A stretch of DNA of 22,268 nucleotides from RGIG6353 sp045531285 (GTDB lineage: Bacteria > Bacillota > Clostridia > Oscillospirales > SIG627), in NCBI GenBank assembly GCA_045531285.1, contig JAZSDT010000097.1, forward strand, positions 1 to 22,268, read 5' to 3'. The translations under genes were made by a program, and so were the position numbers. Position 1 is the first letter of the stretch. Each line of letters begins with the position of its first letter. This document shows positions 6,378 through 14,691 of the stretch, piece by piece. The notes under the pieces were generated by a model. The model had not been told where the DNA came from, ran no database searches, and saw only the letters and a list, made by a program, of their open reading frames with translations.

Positions 6378-7154
6378 ATGAGAGTATTACTTATATCGGT
6401 TGACGGAATGAGGCCGGATGCAGTGGTGCAAAACACAACGGCAAGGTCGTATATTGAAAGAGCAGTTTATTCAATGAAGGCATCTTCGGTTATGCCGTCG
6501 GTTACGCTTCCTTGTCATATGTCAATGTTTCATAGCGTTGATCCGGGTAGACACGGTACTACAACGAATTATTATATGCCGCAGGTGAGACCGATAAAAG
6601 GTCTTTTTGACGTTCTTGCCGAAGCCAAGAAAAAGTGTGCATTCTTTTATAATTGGGAGCAGCTCAGAGACCTGTCAAGACCCGGCTCGCTGTCGTATTC
6701 CTTTTTCTGCGCAGGCAGGACTCACGGATATGAAGAGGCAAATAATATAATTACCGACTGTGCAATTGAGTATATTGGAAACAATAACGTAGATTTTACA
6801 TTTTTATATCTTGGATATCTTGATGAGGCGGGACACGCTTTTGGCTGGATGAGTGAGGAGTATATGAAGGCTCTTGACAACAGCTGGCGAAATATTGACA
6901 GAATAGTAAAGACTCTCCACGAGGATTACGTGGTGATAGTGACCTCCGACCACGGCGGACACGACAGGTCCCACGGCACAGAAATGCCCGAGGATATGAC
7001 CGTACCGTTTATTGCCTTCGGTAAAGGCATTGAGGAAGGCAAGGAGATAAGTGACGTTTCTATTATGGACGTTCCCCCTACGGTTTCAAGTCTGCTTGGC
7101 GTCAATCCCGACGAAGATTGGGAAGGAAAGAATGCTTTGGCAAATAAATTCTAA
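6378..7154 (+). CDS. Alkaline-phosphatase-superfamily phosphodiesterase/nucleotide pyrophosphatase
   Basis: A 258-residue member of the nucleotide pyrophosphatase/phosphodiesterase branch of the alkaline phosphatase superfamily. It shows the metal-binding SVDGMRPD (Asp9), the nucleophile Thr43 in PSVTLPCHMSM, GRHGTTTNYY, LDEAGHAFG (Asp149, His153), SDHGGHD (Asp191, His192) and a further His199. This is nearly the full two-zinc set despite a length shorter than many NPP enzymes. No signal peptide is present, so it would act on cytoplasmic phosphodiesters, nucleotide sugars or phosphonates; the exact substrate is not readable. AAAGGAG precedes the ATG and only 3 bp separate it from the kinase, so the two are co-translated. 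A strong terminator follows. Confidence 0.88.
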   Translation: MRVLLISVDGMRPDAVVQNTTARSYIERAVYSMKASSVMPSVTLPCHMSMFHSVDPGRHGTTTNYYMPQVRPIKGLFDVLAEAKKKCAFFYNWEQLRDLSRPGSLSYSFFCAGRTHGYEEANNIITDCAIEYIGNNNVDFTFLYLGYLDEAGHAFGWMSEEYMKALDNSWRNIDRIVKTLHEDYVVIVTSDHGGHDRSHGTEMPEDMTVPFIAFGKGIEEGKEISDVSIMDVPPTVSSLLGVNPDEDWEGKNALANKF

Positions 7155-7162
7155 ACATATCA

Positions 7163-7200
7163 AAAAGCGGTGAACAGAACGTTCATTGCTTTTGTTATTT
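7163..7200 (+). terminator. Intrinsic terminator
   Basis: AAAAGCGGTGAAC (7163-7175) pairs with GTTCATTGCTTTT (7181-7193) over 13 bp with two G-T pairs and a 5-nt loop, followed by a T-rich tail. It closes the DUF4432-kinase-phosphodiesterase operon. Confidence 0.88.
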
Positions 7201-7269
7201 TTTCACAAACCAATAAAACTGTCAAAAATTCTTTTATGCAAAATAACGGAAAAATAATGTGAAAAGGGG

Positions 7270-7299
7270 TTGACTTTTCGCAGGGGTTTGTGATACTAT
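7270..7299 (+). promoter_or_regulatory. Promoter for the ABC exporter-DUF1854 operon
   Basis: TTGACT (7270-7275), an 18-bp spacer and TACTAT (7294-7299) with an extended-minus-10 TG form a good promoter. The leader is about 60 nt and ends in AAGGAGG at 7351-7357, the strongest ribosome binding site in the window. Confidence 0.75.
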
Positions 7300-7364
7300 T
7301 ATGGCGAAAAAAGGAATAATCAAACTACCTGAGTATGCGATTGCAAAATCAAGGAGGATGAATC

Positions 7365-9692
7365 ATGAACGAAAACGACAATCTTAAGCATCTGCTGAAG
7401 AACAAAGACATTCCCGAGGGTGCTGTAGCTCCTATTGAAGAGCTTATTAAAGAGGGAGGAGAACCGCTTTTCGTCATTGTGGGTGACCTTAATAAAAAGG
7501 GACGCTACACACAGACGGCACTGATATTTACCAAGGATTCGGTAATGTGCTATGACGGAGTTCCGGGCGAGTGTCAAAGGATACAGTTTTCTGACATGAA
7601 GGACGTTGTGTCCAAGCGTATGTACGGAAACGCCACGCTGTCGGCTGTTATGCCTAATGGCAAGCGTGAGGTCTTCTTCCGTTTTACATATACTATATCC
7701 GCCCTTTGCGATGCCGCAGCTCTTTTTATTTCCCACGTGGGAGATGGCGCTGACCTTAATGAAGAGGTCGCAATTATGGGCGTTACCTTTGAGCGCGCAC
7801 TGTCGGTATGTCCTAAGTGCGGACGCACTCTGCTCCATCCCGGTGCCGAGTGTATTATGTGCCGTTCAAAGTCCAAGGTCATAAAAAAGCTGTCGGCATA
7901 TCTTAAGCCTCACGTACCGAGACTTTTGGTTTGTATACTGCTTAACTTCCTGACTACGTTTATGGCACTGGTTCCTCCTGTAGTAACGGGATTCATTGTG
8001 GACAACGTATTCCCCGAAACTCCCAAGGGTACGGGATTGCCTATAATTCACGATATTGCACGGCTATTGGGTGACGATAAAATAGATATGCTCATTATGA
8101 TGATACTCTGTTTGTTGATCACTCATCTCGGTCACTACGGCATAGGAACTCTGCGTTCGTATCAGCTGAGAATAGTGGGCGACAAGGCTGTTGCATCTCT
8201 TCGTAACGATATCTATAAAAAAGCACAGTATCTGCCTATGAGCTTTTACGACAAGACTTCCACCGGCTCTGTTATTAACCGTATTGCAGGCGACTCCTCT
8301 ACGTTACAGGCGTTTATGCTTCGTATTTCGCAGGAAGCTGTCGTGCACTTCTTCCAGATGATAGGTATCGTGTGCATAATGATGGCACTTGACCCGTATC
8401 TCACGTTGCTTTCGCTTATTCCCGTAATATTTATAGCGCTTGCTTCCAGATTCTTTTCAAGGAAGATCAAGCCTTATTACCGCCGTATCTGGCGACGTTG
8501 GTCATCTGTATTTGCTACTCTTGCCGATACCATTCCTTGTATCAAGGTCGTTAAGTCCTTTACGGGTGAAAAGCGTTCGGCGGAAAAGTTTGAAGCAAAG
8601 AACAACGATTGGTTGCAGATGGACCTTAAAATAGGTAAGATTGCAACTATTTTCCCTCACGTTATAGGATTTCTTGTTACCTGCGGCTCACTGATTATCT
8701 GGGGCGTGGGCGGTTCGCTGGTGCTTAAGGGTGAAAACCCGGCATATTCGGCAGGTCTTATAATCAGCTTTATTTCCTACGCTTCAATGTTCTATACTCC
8801 CGTTACCTTCTTTGCCAATCTTTCGGACTCCTTCCAAGGCGCTCTTGCATCTACGGAAAAGATTCTCGATATACTTGAAGCAGAGCCTGAAACACAGGCG
8901 GAAAATCACGTAGTTCCCGACAAGCTCAAAGGTAAGATCGAATTCCTTCACGTAGGATTCTCCTTTGACCGTACAAAGAAGGTTCTCGACGACGTTTGTA
9001 TCACGATAGAACCCGGAGAGGTAGTTGGTATTGTCGGTACTACGGGCTCGGGTAAGTCAACGCTTATCAATCTGCTTATGCGTTTTTATGACGGATATTC
9101 GGGTGAGATACTTGTTGACGGTCACAACATAAAGAACTTTGACCTTGCAGGCTACCGTGGACAGATAGGCTACGTACAGCAGGAGCCTATGATGTTCAGC
9201 GACACTATCTTTAACAATATTGCATACAGTAATCCCGACGCTTCGGTTGATGACGTTATTAAGGCGGCGGACGTTGCCAACGCTCACGGCTTTATTGCAC
9301 GTCAGCCCGACGCTTATGACACTATGCTGGGCGAACGCGGTGTAGGTGTTTCCGGCGGTGAAAAGCAGCGTATATCCATTGCCAGAGCTGTGCTGATGAA
9401 TCCCTCTATCCTTATTTTCGACGAGGCTACAGCGGCAGTTGACTCGGAGACGGAGCATCTCATTCAGGAGGCTATAGACCGTCTCATAGAAGGCAAGACC
9501 ACACTTATGATAGCTCACAGACTTTCAACTCTTCGCCGTGCTAACCGTATTATCGTTGTCGACGGCGGCAAGATAGTTGAAAACGGTTCTCCCGAAGAGC
9601 TTATGGCTATGAAGGGTAAGTATTACAAGCTTGTTCAGATTCAGTCTATGGCGGCGGAGTCCGAGCGTATGCGCGAAGAAGAAAGATTTTAA
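7365..9692 (+). CDS. ABC exporter, fused permease-ATPase with N-terminal PH-like and zinc-ribbon region
   Basis: A 775-residue half-transporter of the multidrug/lipid exporter type; two copies would form a dimer. Residues about 30-125 look like a bacterial PH-like domain, followed by a four-cysteine zinc ribbon (Cys149, Cys152, Cys163, Cys166). The transmembrane domain spans roughly 180-490. The ATPase has Walker A GTTGSGKST (about 558), Q-loop YVQQEPMMF, signature VSGGEKQR (about 663), Walker B ILIFDEA (about 685) and H-loop IAHRLSTLRR (about 717). The extra 170 N-terminal residues lengthen it beyond the usual 570-600. The next gene encodes DUF1854, a pairing known from transporters associated with cyanophycin metabolism in other bacteria; no cyanophycin gene is visible here. 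Cargo is unknown. Confidence 0.92.
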   Translation: MNENDNLKHLLKNKDIPEGAVAPIEELIKEGGEPLFVIVGDLNKKGRYTQTALIFTKDSVMCYDGVPGECQRIQFSDMKDVVSKRMYGNATLSAVMPNGKREVFFRFTYTISALCDAAALFISHVGDGADLNEEVAIMGVTFERALSVCPKCGRTLLHPGAECIMCRSKSKVIKKLSAYLKPHVPRLLVCILLNFLTTFMALVPPVVTGFIVDNVFPETPKGTGLPIIHDIARLLGDDKIDMLIMMILCLLITHLGHYGIGTLRSYQLRIVGDKAVASLRNDIYKKAQYLPMSFYDKTSTGSVINRIAGDSSTLQAFMLRISQEAVVHFFQMIGIVCIMMALDPYLTLLSLIPVIFIALASRFFSRKIKPYYRRIWRRWSSVFATLADTIPCIKVVKSFTGEKRSAEKFEAKNNDWLQMDLKIGKIATIFPHVIGFLVTCGSLIIWGVGGSLVLKGENPAYSAGLIISFISYASMFYTPVTFFANLSDSFQGALASTEKILDILEAEPETQAENHVVPDKLKGKIEFLHVGFSFDRTKKVLDDVCITIEPGEVVGIVGTTGSGKSTLINLLMRFYDGYSGEILVDGHNIKNFDLAGYRGQIGYVQQEPMMFSDTIFNNIAYSNPDASVDDVIKAADVANAHGFIARQPDAYDTMLGERGVGVSGGEKQRISIARAVLMNPSILIFDEATAAVDSETEHLIQEAIDRLIEGKTTLMIAHRLSTLRRANRIIVVDGGKIVENGSPEELMAMKGKYYKLVQIQSMAAESERMREEERF

Positions 9693-9704
9693 GGAGGCAA
9701 GGAT

Positions 9705-10190
9705 ATGGATAGAAGATACGTTACAAAAGACGATTCGGTAATAGCTGCCGAGAATAACCTTGTTCATCTTTCCTGCGCCGACGGTGAAAGGTTTGAGAAC
9801 CTTGAGCCGAGAAGACTTTTCCCTGTGAACCGTCCCGATGAATATATTACGCTTCTTGACGCGGAAGGCGTGGAAAGGGCGGTAATCAAAAACGTTGCAG
9901 AGCTTAATTTCGACAGCATAAAGGTGGTAAGGGCAAGTCTTGAGGACTATTATCTGGTTCCCGAGATAACAAAGATAATAAGCACCGCAGAAAAATACGG
10001 CAATCTTCATTGGATAGTGGACACTGACCGAGGAAGGAAAGAATTTGATATACGCAACCGCAACAGCGACATTCGTATTTATACCGACGGCAGAGTGCGT
10101 GTGCGCGATTCGGATGACAACCGATACGTTATAGATAACTGGCATGACCTTGACAAGCACAGCAAGAGCTTGCTGGTAGCCGATATGTAG
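9705..10190 (+). CDS. DUF1854 family protein, partner of the ABC exporter
   Basis: A 161-residue soluble protein matching DUF1854: LEPRRLFPVNRPDEYITLLDAEGVE near the start, then a segment with LHWIVDTDRGRKEFDIRNRN and IRIYTDGRVRVRDSDDNRYVIDN. DUF1854 genes are typically next to an ABC exporter, as here, 12 bp after its stop with AAGGAGG between them. The family has no assigned reaction; a regulatory or accessory subunit of the exporter is the simplest inference. Short charged beta-strand-like blocks and the absence of membrane segments or signal peptide suggest it sits on the cytoplasmic face. A terminator-like hairpin follows. Confidence 0.85.
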   Translation: MDRRYVTKDDSVIAAENNLVHLSCADGERFENLEPRRLFPVNRPDEYITLLDAEGVERAVIKNVAELNFDSIKVVRASLEDYYLVPEITKIISTAEKYGNLHWIVDTDRGRKEFDIRNRNSDIRIYTDGRVRVRDSDDNRYVIDNWHDLDKHSKSLLVADM

Positions 10191-10222
10191 CAATCGGACA
10201 TCGTACTCAGGTGAAGCAAAAC

Positions 10223-10257
10223 AAATCGTTGTAGTAAAAAGCTACAGCGATTTTGTT
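10223..10257 (+). terminator. Terminator-like hairpin after DUF1854
   Basis: AAATCGTTGTAG (10223-10234) pairs with CTACAGCGATTT (10242-10253) over 12 bp with one G-T pair and a 7-nt loop, followed by a modest T-rich tail (TTGTTGCG). It probably ends the exporter operon. No clear promoter for the following MATE gene is visible, so some readthrough may occur. Confidence 0.65.
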
Positions 10258-10280
10258 GCGTTAATCTATAGAAGGAATTT

Positions 10281-11639
10281 ATGTTTATGAGAAATAAAGT
10301 TGATATGCTTTCAGGACCTATAGCATCGGGTCTTTTGTCCATGGCTGTTCCTATAATGATAATGAACGTTTTGCAAAACCTGTTCAACATTATAGATATG
10401 ACGGTATTGGGCAAGTATGCAAACGATACTGCGGTGGGCGCAGTAGGTGCTTGCGGCGTACTTATTACGTTGTGCACAGGCTTACTTGTGGGTGTTTCCA
10501 CAGGGGCAAACGTTGTTGTTGCAAAGCGCCTTGGAGCACACGATCAACTGGGTGTTGAGAAGGCGGTTGGCACGTCTATTGCAACTGCATTGGCAGGCGG
10601 TATAGCTCTTGCTTTTATAGGCATTGCGTTAGCAGAGCCTCTTTTGACCTTGATAAACTGTCCCGACAGCATTCTTCCTTCAGCCGTACTTTATTTCAGG
10701 CTTTATTTTTGCGGAGTACCGTTTCAGATGCTGTATAACTTTTCTGCATCTATTCTCAGGGCTTCGGGAGATACCAAGCATCCTATGTATTTTTTTACCT
10801 TCAGCGGAATTGTGAAGGTAGCGCTGAATTTTTTGTTTATAATTTTCTTGGATATGACGGTTGACGGTGTTGCATATGCCACAATAATTGCCAACGTTAT
10901 TTCATCGGCTCTTGCATTTACTATGGTTATAAGAAGTAAGGACCGAATCCATTTTACTTTTTCCGCACTCCGCTTTCACCTTGACGAGCTTCGTGAGATA
11001 CTGTTTATAGGTATTCCCGCAGGCTTACAGAGTGCGCTGTATTCGTTAGCGAACGCAGTTATTTCAACTGCAGTAAACGGATTTGGAGAAAATGCCACAA
11101 CGGGTATTGCAATAGCCAATCAGTTCGACGGCGTACTTTATCAGATATCCTGTGCCACATCCTATGCGGCAACGCCCTATATAGCACAAAACGTCGGTGC
11201 AGGCAATATAAAGAGGGTAAAGCAAGCGTTTCTCAAAGCTATATTTATCACGGTTGCATTCGGTGCTTCCTTTGGCTCTCTGTCAGCAATTTTTTCAGGT
11301 CAGCTTTCGTCGATTATGTCCTCGACTCCCGAGGTCATTGCTTTCTCTCAGCAGAAAATGGTAATTATCTCAAGTACCTATTTTATCTGCGGCATCAACG
11401 AGGTTACGGGAGGCGTTTTGCGAGGACTGGGAAAGCCAATTTATCCCACTATCGCTACAATGTTGTTTATGTGCCTGTTCAGATTTGTCTGGGTTTACGT
11501 GATTTTCCCGCTTTGCCCAAATCTTACTTTTTTGTATCTTGTATGGCCTATCGGATGGATATCGTCTATTATAATGCTTCTTGCCGTTTATTTCCCGACA
11601 ATTTCAAAATTGCAGAAGGCTAATGAGGTGACAAATTGA
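10281..11639 (+). CDS. MATE-family efflux transporter
   Basis: A 452-residue integral membrane protein of the MATE family, the cation-coupled exporters of drugs and metabolites. The N-terminus has the family pattern LSGPIASGLLSMAVPIMIMNVLQNLFNIIDMTVLG, and about twelve hydrophobic segments follow in two similar halves, with AGLQSALYSLANAVI opening the second and TGGVLRGLGKP late in it. The AAGGA site at 10272 is 4 nt from the ATG at 10281 and 10 nt from an in-frame ATG at 10287, so either start may be used. The stop overlaps the TTG start of the kinase gene. Substrate cannot be read; the context suggests export of a toxic sugar or glycoside rather than a clinical drug. Confidence 0.92.
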   Translation: MFMRNKVDMLSGPIASGLLSMAVPIMIMNVLQNLFNIIDMTVLGKYANDTAVGAVGACGVLITLCTGLLVGVSTGANVVVAKRLGAHDQLGVEKAVGTSIATALAGGIALAFIGIALAEPLLTLINCPDSILPSAVLYFRLYFCGVPFQMLYNFSASILRASGDTKHPMYFFTFSGIVKVALNFLFIIFLDMTVDGVAYATIIANVISSALAFTMVIRSKDRIHFTFSALRFHLDELREILFIGIPAGLQSALYSLANAVISTAVNGFGENATTGIAIANQFDGVLYQISCATSYAATPYIAQNVGAGNIKRVKQAFLKAIFITVAFGASFGSLSAIFSGQLSSIMSSTPEVIAFSQQKMVIISSTYFICGINEVTGGVLRGLGKPIYPTIATMLFMCLFRFVWVYVIFPLCPNLTFLYLVWPIGWISSIIMLLAVYFPTISKLQKANEVTN

Positions 11640-12538
11640 AGATTTTAAATTTGGGCTCCTGTAATATAGATTACGTTTACTCTCTTGAAGCTATTGTGAG
11701 AGAGGGTGAAACTGTAAGGGCAAAGAGAATGGATGTGTTTTGCGGAGGCAAGGGGCTGAATCAGTCTATTGCTTTATCCCGTGCCGGTGCTACGGTTTAT
11801 CACGCAGGCTGTATCGGATATGATGGAGATACGCTGAAAGAGGTTCTTTTGGACAGCGGTGTTGATACCTCATATCTCAAAACCGTTGATACCAAAAACG
11901 GACACGCTATAATACAGGTTGACGGACACGGAGAAAACTCAATTATTATTTACGAAGGTTCAAACGGCAGTGTAACAAAGGAATATATCAACACTGTGCT
12001 GAATGATTTTGACAGTGGAGATATGCTGCTTTTACAAAACGAAATATCTAACGTGGACTATGCTGTTAACAGGGCGCACGAAAAGGGAATGTGTATAATG
12101 CTGAACCCTTCGCCCATAAATGACAGAATATACGGTATTGACCTTGGCAAGCTTAATTATATTATCCTCAATGAAATAGAGGCTCAGGAGCTGTCAGGAT
12201 GCGGCAACTGCCGCGAAGCGTTGACTGTTCTGAATCAAAAATATCCAAAGCTTAAAATAATGCTTACCCTTGGAAGTAAGGGATGCGTTTATTACGACGG
12301 TGAAGAGCTTGTGGAGTGTCCTGCCTTTAAGACCGAAGCGGTGGATACCACCGGAGCGGGAGATACCTTTACAGGATATTTTGCAAAAGGTATTTCAAGC
12401 GGCGAGGACATCTCATTGGTGCTGAGGACGGCGTCTGCTGCCGCGGCAATAGCCGTATCCCGCAAGGGTGCCGCACCGTCAATACCAAAGGCAGACGAAG
12501 TAAAGCTGTATTTGGAAAAGGTTTTTGGAGGAGAATAA
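11636..12538 (+). CDS. Ribokinase-like PfkB carbohydrate kinase
   Basis: A 300-residue kinase of the ribokinase branch. It starts KILNLGSCNIDYVY, carries the first signature FCGGKGLNQSIALSRAGA, the middle segment NPSPIN, the anion-hole motif VDTTGAGDTFTGYF with catalytic Asp243, and the adenine-binding C-terminal half. Ribokinase phosphorylates free ribose at O5, but related sugars or nucleosides are possible. The start is a TTG at 11636 that overlaps the MATE stop codon by 4 bp, with GAGG 7 nt upstream, indicating translational coupling. The downstream SGNH esterase starts one base after this stop. It belongs to a different PfkB branch from the kinase at 5457, so the two probably serve different sugars. 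Confidence 0.9.
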   Translation: MKILNLGSCNIDYVYSLEAIVREGETVRAKRMDVFCGGKGLNQSIALSRAGATVYHAGCIGYDGDTLKEVLLDSGVDTSYLKTVDTKNGHAIIQVDGHGENSIIIYEGSNGSVTKEYINTVLNDFDSGDMLLLQNEISNVDYAVNRAHEKGMCIMLNPSPINDRIYGIDLGKLNYIILNEIEAQELSGCGNCREALTVLNQKYPKLKIMLTLGSKGCVYYDGEELVECPAFKTEAVDTTGAGDTFTGYFAKGISSGEDISLVLRTASAAAAIAVSRKGAAPSIPKADEVKLYLEKVFGGE

Positions 12539-12539
12539 A

Positions 12540-13562
12540 ATGATATTTAAAAACATTGACGTACACAACGCCGCTCATCTTATTGAATGCGAGGGCGGAG
12601 GCGTAAGGTGGCTGAGAGTTCCCGAGACGGTTTACGGTGCTATGGAGAGTGAGGGCGGAAAAAGAGCCTGCGGAAACTCAACAGGCATCGAGCTTCGATT
12701 TGTTATGAAAGGTGATACGGTAAAGCTCAGAATTAAGGGCAGGGCTGCTATAAACGTTTTCTTTGGCGGTTTGCAGGGGGCTTGGGATTGCTTTGGAGAA
12801 GGAAGTTTCTTTTGCGGAGAGTCCGAAATAGTTATAAATAAGCCTCATAATATGGAAATGCTTAAGAAAGTGTCTGCCGATTCCGGATATGGATGGTCGG
12901 TTGAGGTAGTCAGGGTGGTTTGCCGAGGAAGCTTCGAACTTCTTGACGTTGAAGGGGACGTGTGTCCTCCCGAAAGAAGTCAGCTTCCCCAAAGGACATT
13001 ACTTACGTACGGCTCATCTATTACACACGGTTCAAATTCAGTGACACCGTCATGTACCTGGTCATCTGTGTTGGCTCATAATCTTAATTTTGATTTGATA
13101 AATCTGGGTATGCCCGGCAGCTGCCGTATGGAGCCTGAGCTTATAGACTATATTGCCTCAGAGGGCGAAAAAAGCGTTTGGGACGTTGCGTTGTTGGAGC
13201 TTGGTATCAACGTGCTTTCATGGGATAAGGAGCTGATTTGTCAGCGAGTGAGCAACGTCTTGCATCAGGTAGCAGGCAGAAATCCCGATAAAAAAATTTA
13301 CGTTATTTCGCCATTGTATTGTCACAACGATTATTTGGGTGGTACGGATGCTCGAAAGTGGCGTGACTGTATTGAATCTCAGGTAAAAGAGACCTCGTAT
13401 CCCAACGTGGAGTATATAAACGGGCTTGACGTACTGGGGAATATTGCGGGACTTTCCGCCGATATGGTTCATCCAAACATTTACGGCATTCAGCAAATAG
13501 CTACAGCATTGACTGAGAGGATCGTGCGGAGTGCCTCCTCCGGCAATTCTCACCTATCGTAA
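12540..13562 (+). CDS. SGNH/GDSL-family esterase with repeat-derived C-terminus
   Basis: A 340-residue two-domain esterase. Residues about 1-145 form a beta-rich N-terminal domain like those before carbohydrate esterases; the rest is an SGNH hydrolase. The blocks are YGSSITHG (nucleophile Ser160), LGMPG (Gly190), ELGIN (Asn224) and SADMVHPN (Asp308, His311). Such enzymes remove acetyl or acyl groups from sugars. No signal peptide is present. The ATG at 12540 has GGAGGAG 6 nt upstream; a longer frame from TTG at 12525 would begin inside the kinase gene and is unlikely. The last 11 residues (RSASSGNSHLS) and the stop codon lie within repeat copy 2, so the original C-terminus was replaced. The catalytic blocks are upstream of this point, so activity is probably kept. 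Confidence 0.88.
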   Translation: MIFKNIDVHNAAHLIECEGGGVRWLRVPETVYGAMESEGGKRACGNSTGIELRFVMKGDTVKLRIKGRAAINVFFGGLQGAWDCFGEGSFFCGESEIVINKPHNMEMLKKVSADSGYGWSVEVVRVVCRGSFELLDVEGDVCPPERSQLPQRTLLTYGSSITHGSNSVTPSCTWSSVLAHNLNFDLINLGMPGSCRMEPELIDYIASEGEKSVWDVALLELGINVLSWDKELICQRVSNVLHQVAGRNPDKKIYVISPLYCHNDYLGGTDARKWRDCIESQVKETSYPNVEYINGLDVLGNIAGLSADMVHPNIYGIQQIATALTERIVRSASSGNSHLS

Positions 13563-13646
13563 CCATTAGGTATATCCCTACAATGCGAAACGGCGAGGCT
13601 GTTTTAATGCAATTTCCCAGCATATAAAAAAGCGGTCGGTGACCGC
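13526..13646 (+). repeat. Copy 2 of dispersed 106-bp hairpin repeat, overlapping a gene end
   Basis: The unit opens with GCGGAG-TGC-CTCCTC (13526-13540), a 15-nt hairpin with one mismatch, continues with GGCAATTCTCACCTATCG and the conserved CGGCGAGG...TTTAATGCAATTT core, and runs through TATAAAAAA into a second hairpin GCGGTC-GGT-GACCGC (13632-13646) exactly 106 bp after the first. CTCACC (13549-13554) faces GGCGAG (13592-13597), with one A-C mismatch in the pairing. The first 37 bases are coding sequence of the SGNH gene. Confidence 0.9.
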
Positions 13647-13651
13647 TTTTT
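13627..13651. terminator. Bidirectional terminator formed by the second hairpin of repeat copy 2
   Basis: A5, a perfect GCGGTC/GACCGC stem with GGT loop, then T5. It is symmetrical, so it can terminate transcription from both sides. On the plus strand it closes the MATE-kinase-esterase operon. Here the repeat doubles as a working terminator, unlike its other copies, which lack the downstream T-run. Confidence 0.8.
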
Positions 13652-13770
13652 GCTTTATACATTTTTCAGGAACTACATCCGAGTCCCATTGATTTTGGTA
13701 AGATGAAATGAGGTAATTACGGTGATAACGGTCGGCGGAGAGCCTTTGTTTTTAAACAATGGGCTTTCGG

Positions 13771-13799
13771 TTGACAAAAGCTGTGGTGAATAGTATAAT
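13771..13799 (+). promoter_or_regulatory. Perfect sigma-A promoter for the GH43 operon
   Basis: TTGACA (13771-13776), a 17-bp spacer and TATAAT (13794-13799). Just upstream, TTGTTTTTAAACAA (about 13747-13760) has inverted 6-bp arms and could be an operator. The leader before the ATG at 13828 is about 22 nt. Confidence 0.85.
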
Positions 13800-13827
13800 T
13801 GAATAAACAGATTTTAAGGAGCGCAAT

Positions 13828-14691
13828 ATGAAAAGAGAAGACATAAGAATTCGTGACCCATACGTTGTAGTACATAACGGTACGTACTATATGTACAAGT
13901 CCGAATATACTGCCGACAACAAAAATATATGGGTGCTGAAAAGCCGTGATCTACAGGAGTGGAGTGAGCCCCGGGTGGTTTATACACTCTCGGAGGATTC
14001 ATGGGGCTGTGCAGACCTTTGGGCGCCCGAGGTACATGTGTACAAGGGCAAATACTATATGTTTTTGTCTTTGCTTGGCAAGAACGGACTCAGAGGCACA
14101 GAAATATCCGTGTGCGACACTCCCGACGGAATATTCGTACCAATTACCAACGAGCCTGCAACACCTGTTGACCGAAGCTGTATAGATGCAAGTTTGTACG
14201 TGGAAAACGGTGTGCCCTATATTGTTTATTCTGCAGATTGGCCCTTTAACTACGTTGAAAAAAGAGGCTGTTATATAGGTGCGATATGGGCAGTAGAGCT
14301 GACTTGCGATTTGAGAAAAAGAGTTGGAGAGCCTTTTTGCCTGTTTGTATCGGATGAGGCGATGAATATTCCCGACTCCTTTGAATACGAAGGGAAAATG
14401 ATAACACGGTATGGCTCGGATGCGCCCTTTGTACAAAAGCTTGGTGACGGCAGATTGCTCCTTACCTGGTCTCCGATGCCCGACGGTAATTACGTTGTGC
14501 TTGGGGCAGTATCTGACAGCATACGTGGGAAGTGGGAGCATTTAAAGAAGCCGATTTTCTCGGAAAACGGCGGTCACGCAATGTTTTTTGACGGACTTGA
14601 CGGCAAGCGTTATATGAGCATACACTGTCCCGAAAGAATGCCGATGGAAAGGGCTGTATTTGTGGAGTTCGATGAAAGAGGTCTATGCTGA
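13828..14691 (+). CDS. Glycoside hydrolase family 43 protein
   Basis: A 287-residue five-bladed beta-propeller glycosidase of GH43, a family acting mainly on arabinose- or xylose-containing oligosaccharides. The catalytic base Asp10 is in IRDPYVV, the pKa-modulating Asp120 in CIDASLYVENG, and NGGHAMFFD carries His250. Where many GH43 enzymes have the acid Glu, this one has Asp198 in YGSDAPFVQKL followed by LLLTWSPM; a similar TDGPF...LLMxWSS pattern occurs in other clostridial GH43-like proteins, so this is a subfamily trait rather than damage. No signal peptide or carbohydrate-binding module is seen, so it trims imported oligosaccharides in the cytoplasm. AAGGAG precedes the ATG. It is the first gene of a six-gene operon. 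Confidence 0.88.
   Translation: MKREDIRIRDPYVVVHNGTYYMYKSEYTADNKNIWVLKSRDLQEWSEPRVVYTLSEDSWGCADLWAPEVHVYKGKYYMFLSLLGKNGLRGTEISVCDTPDGIFVPITNEPATPVDRSCIDASLYVENGVPYIVYSADWPFNYVEKRGCYIGAIWAVELTCDLRKRVGEPFCLFVSDEAMNIPDSFEYEGKMITRYGSDAPFVQKLGDGRLLLTWSPMPDGNYVVLGAVSDSIRGKWEHLKKPIFSENGGHAMFFDGLDGKRYMSIHCPERMPMERAVFVEFDERGLC

Noticed and set aside
9525..10193. Minus-strand open frame of 222 codons opposite the ABC end and DUF1854
   Set aside because: No family features or ribosome binding site; DUF1854 on the plus strand explains the region.
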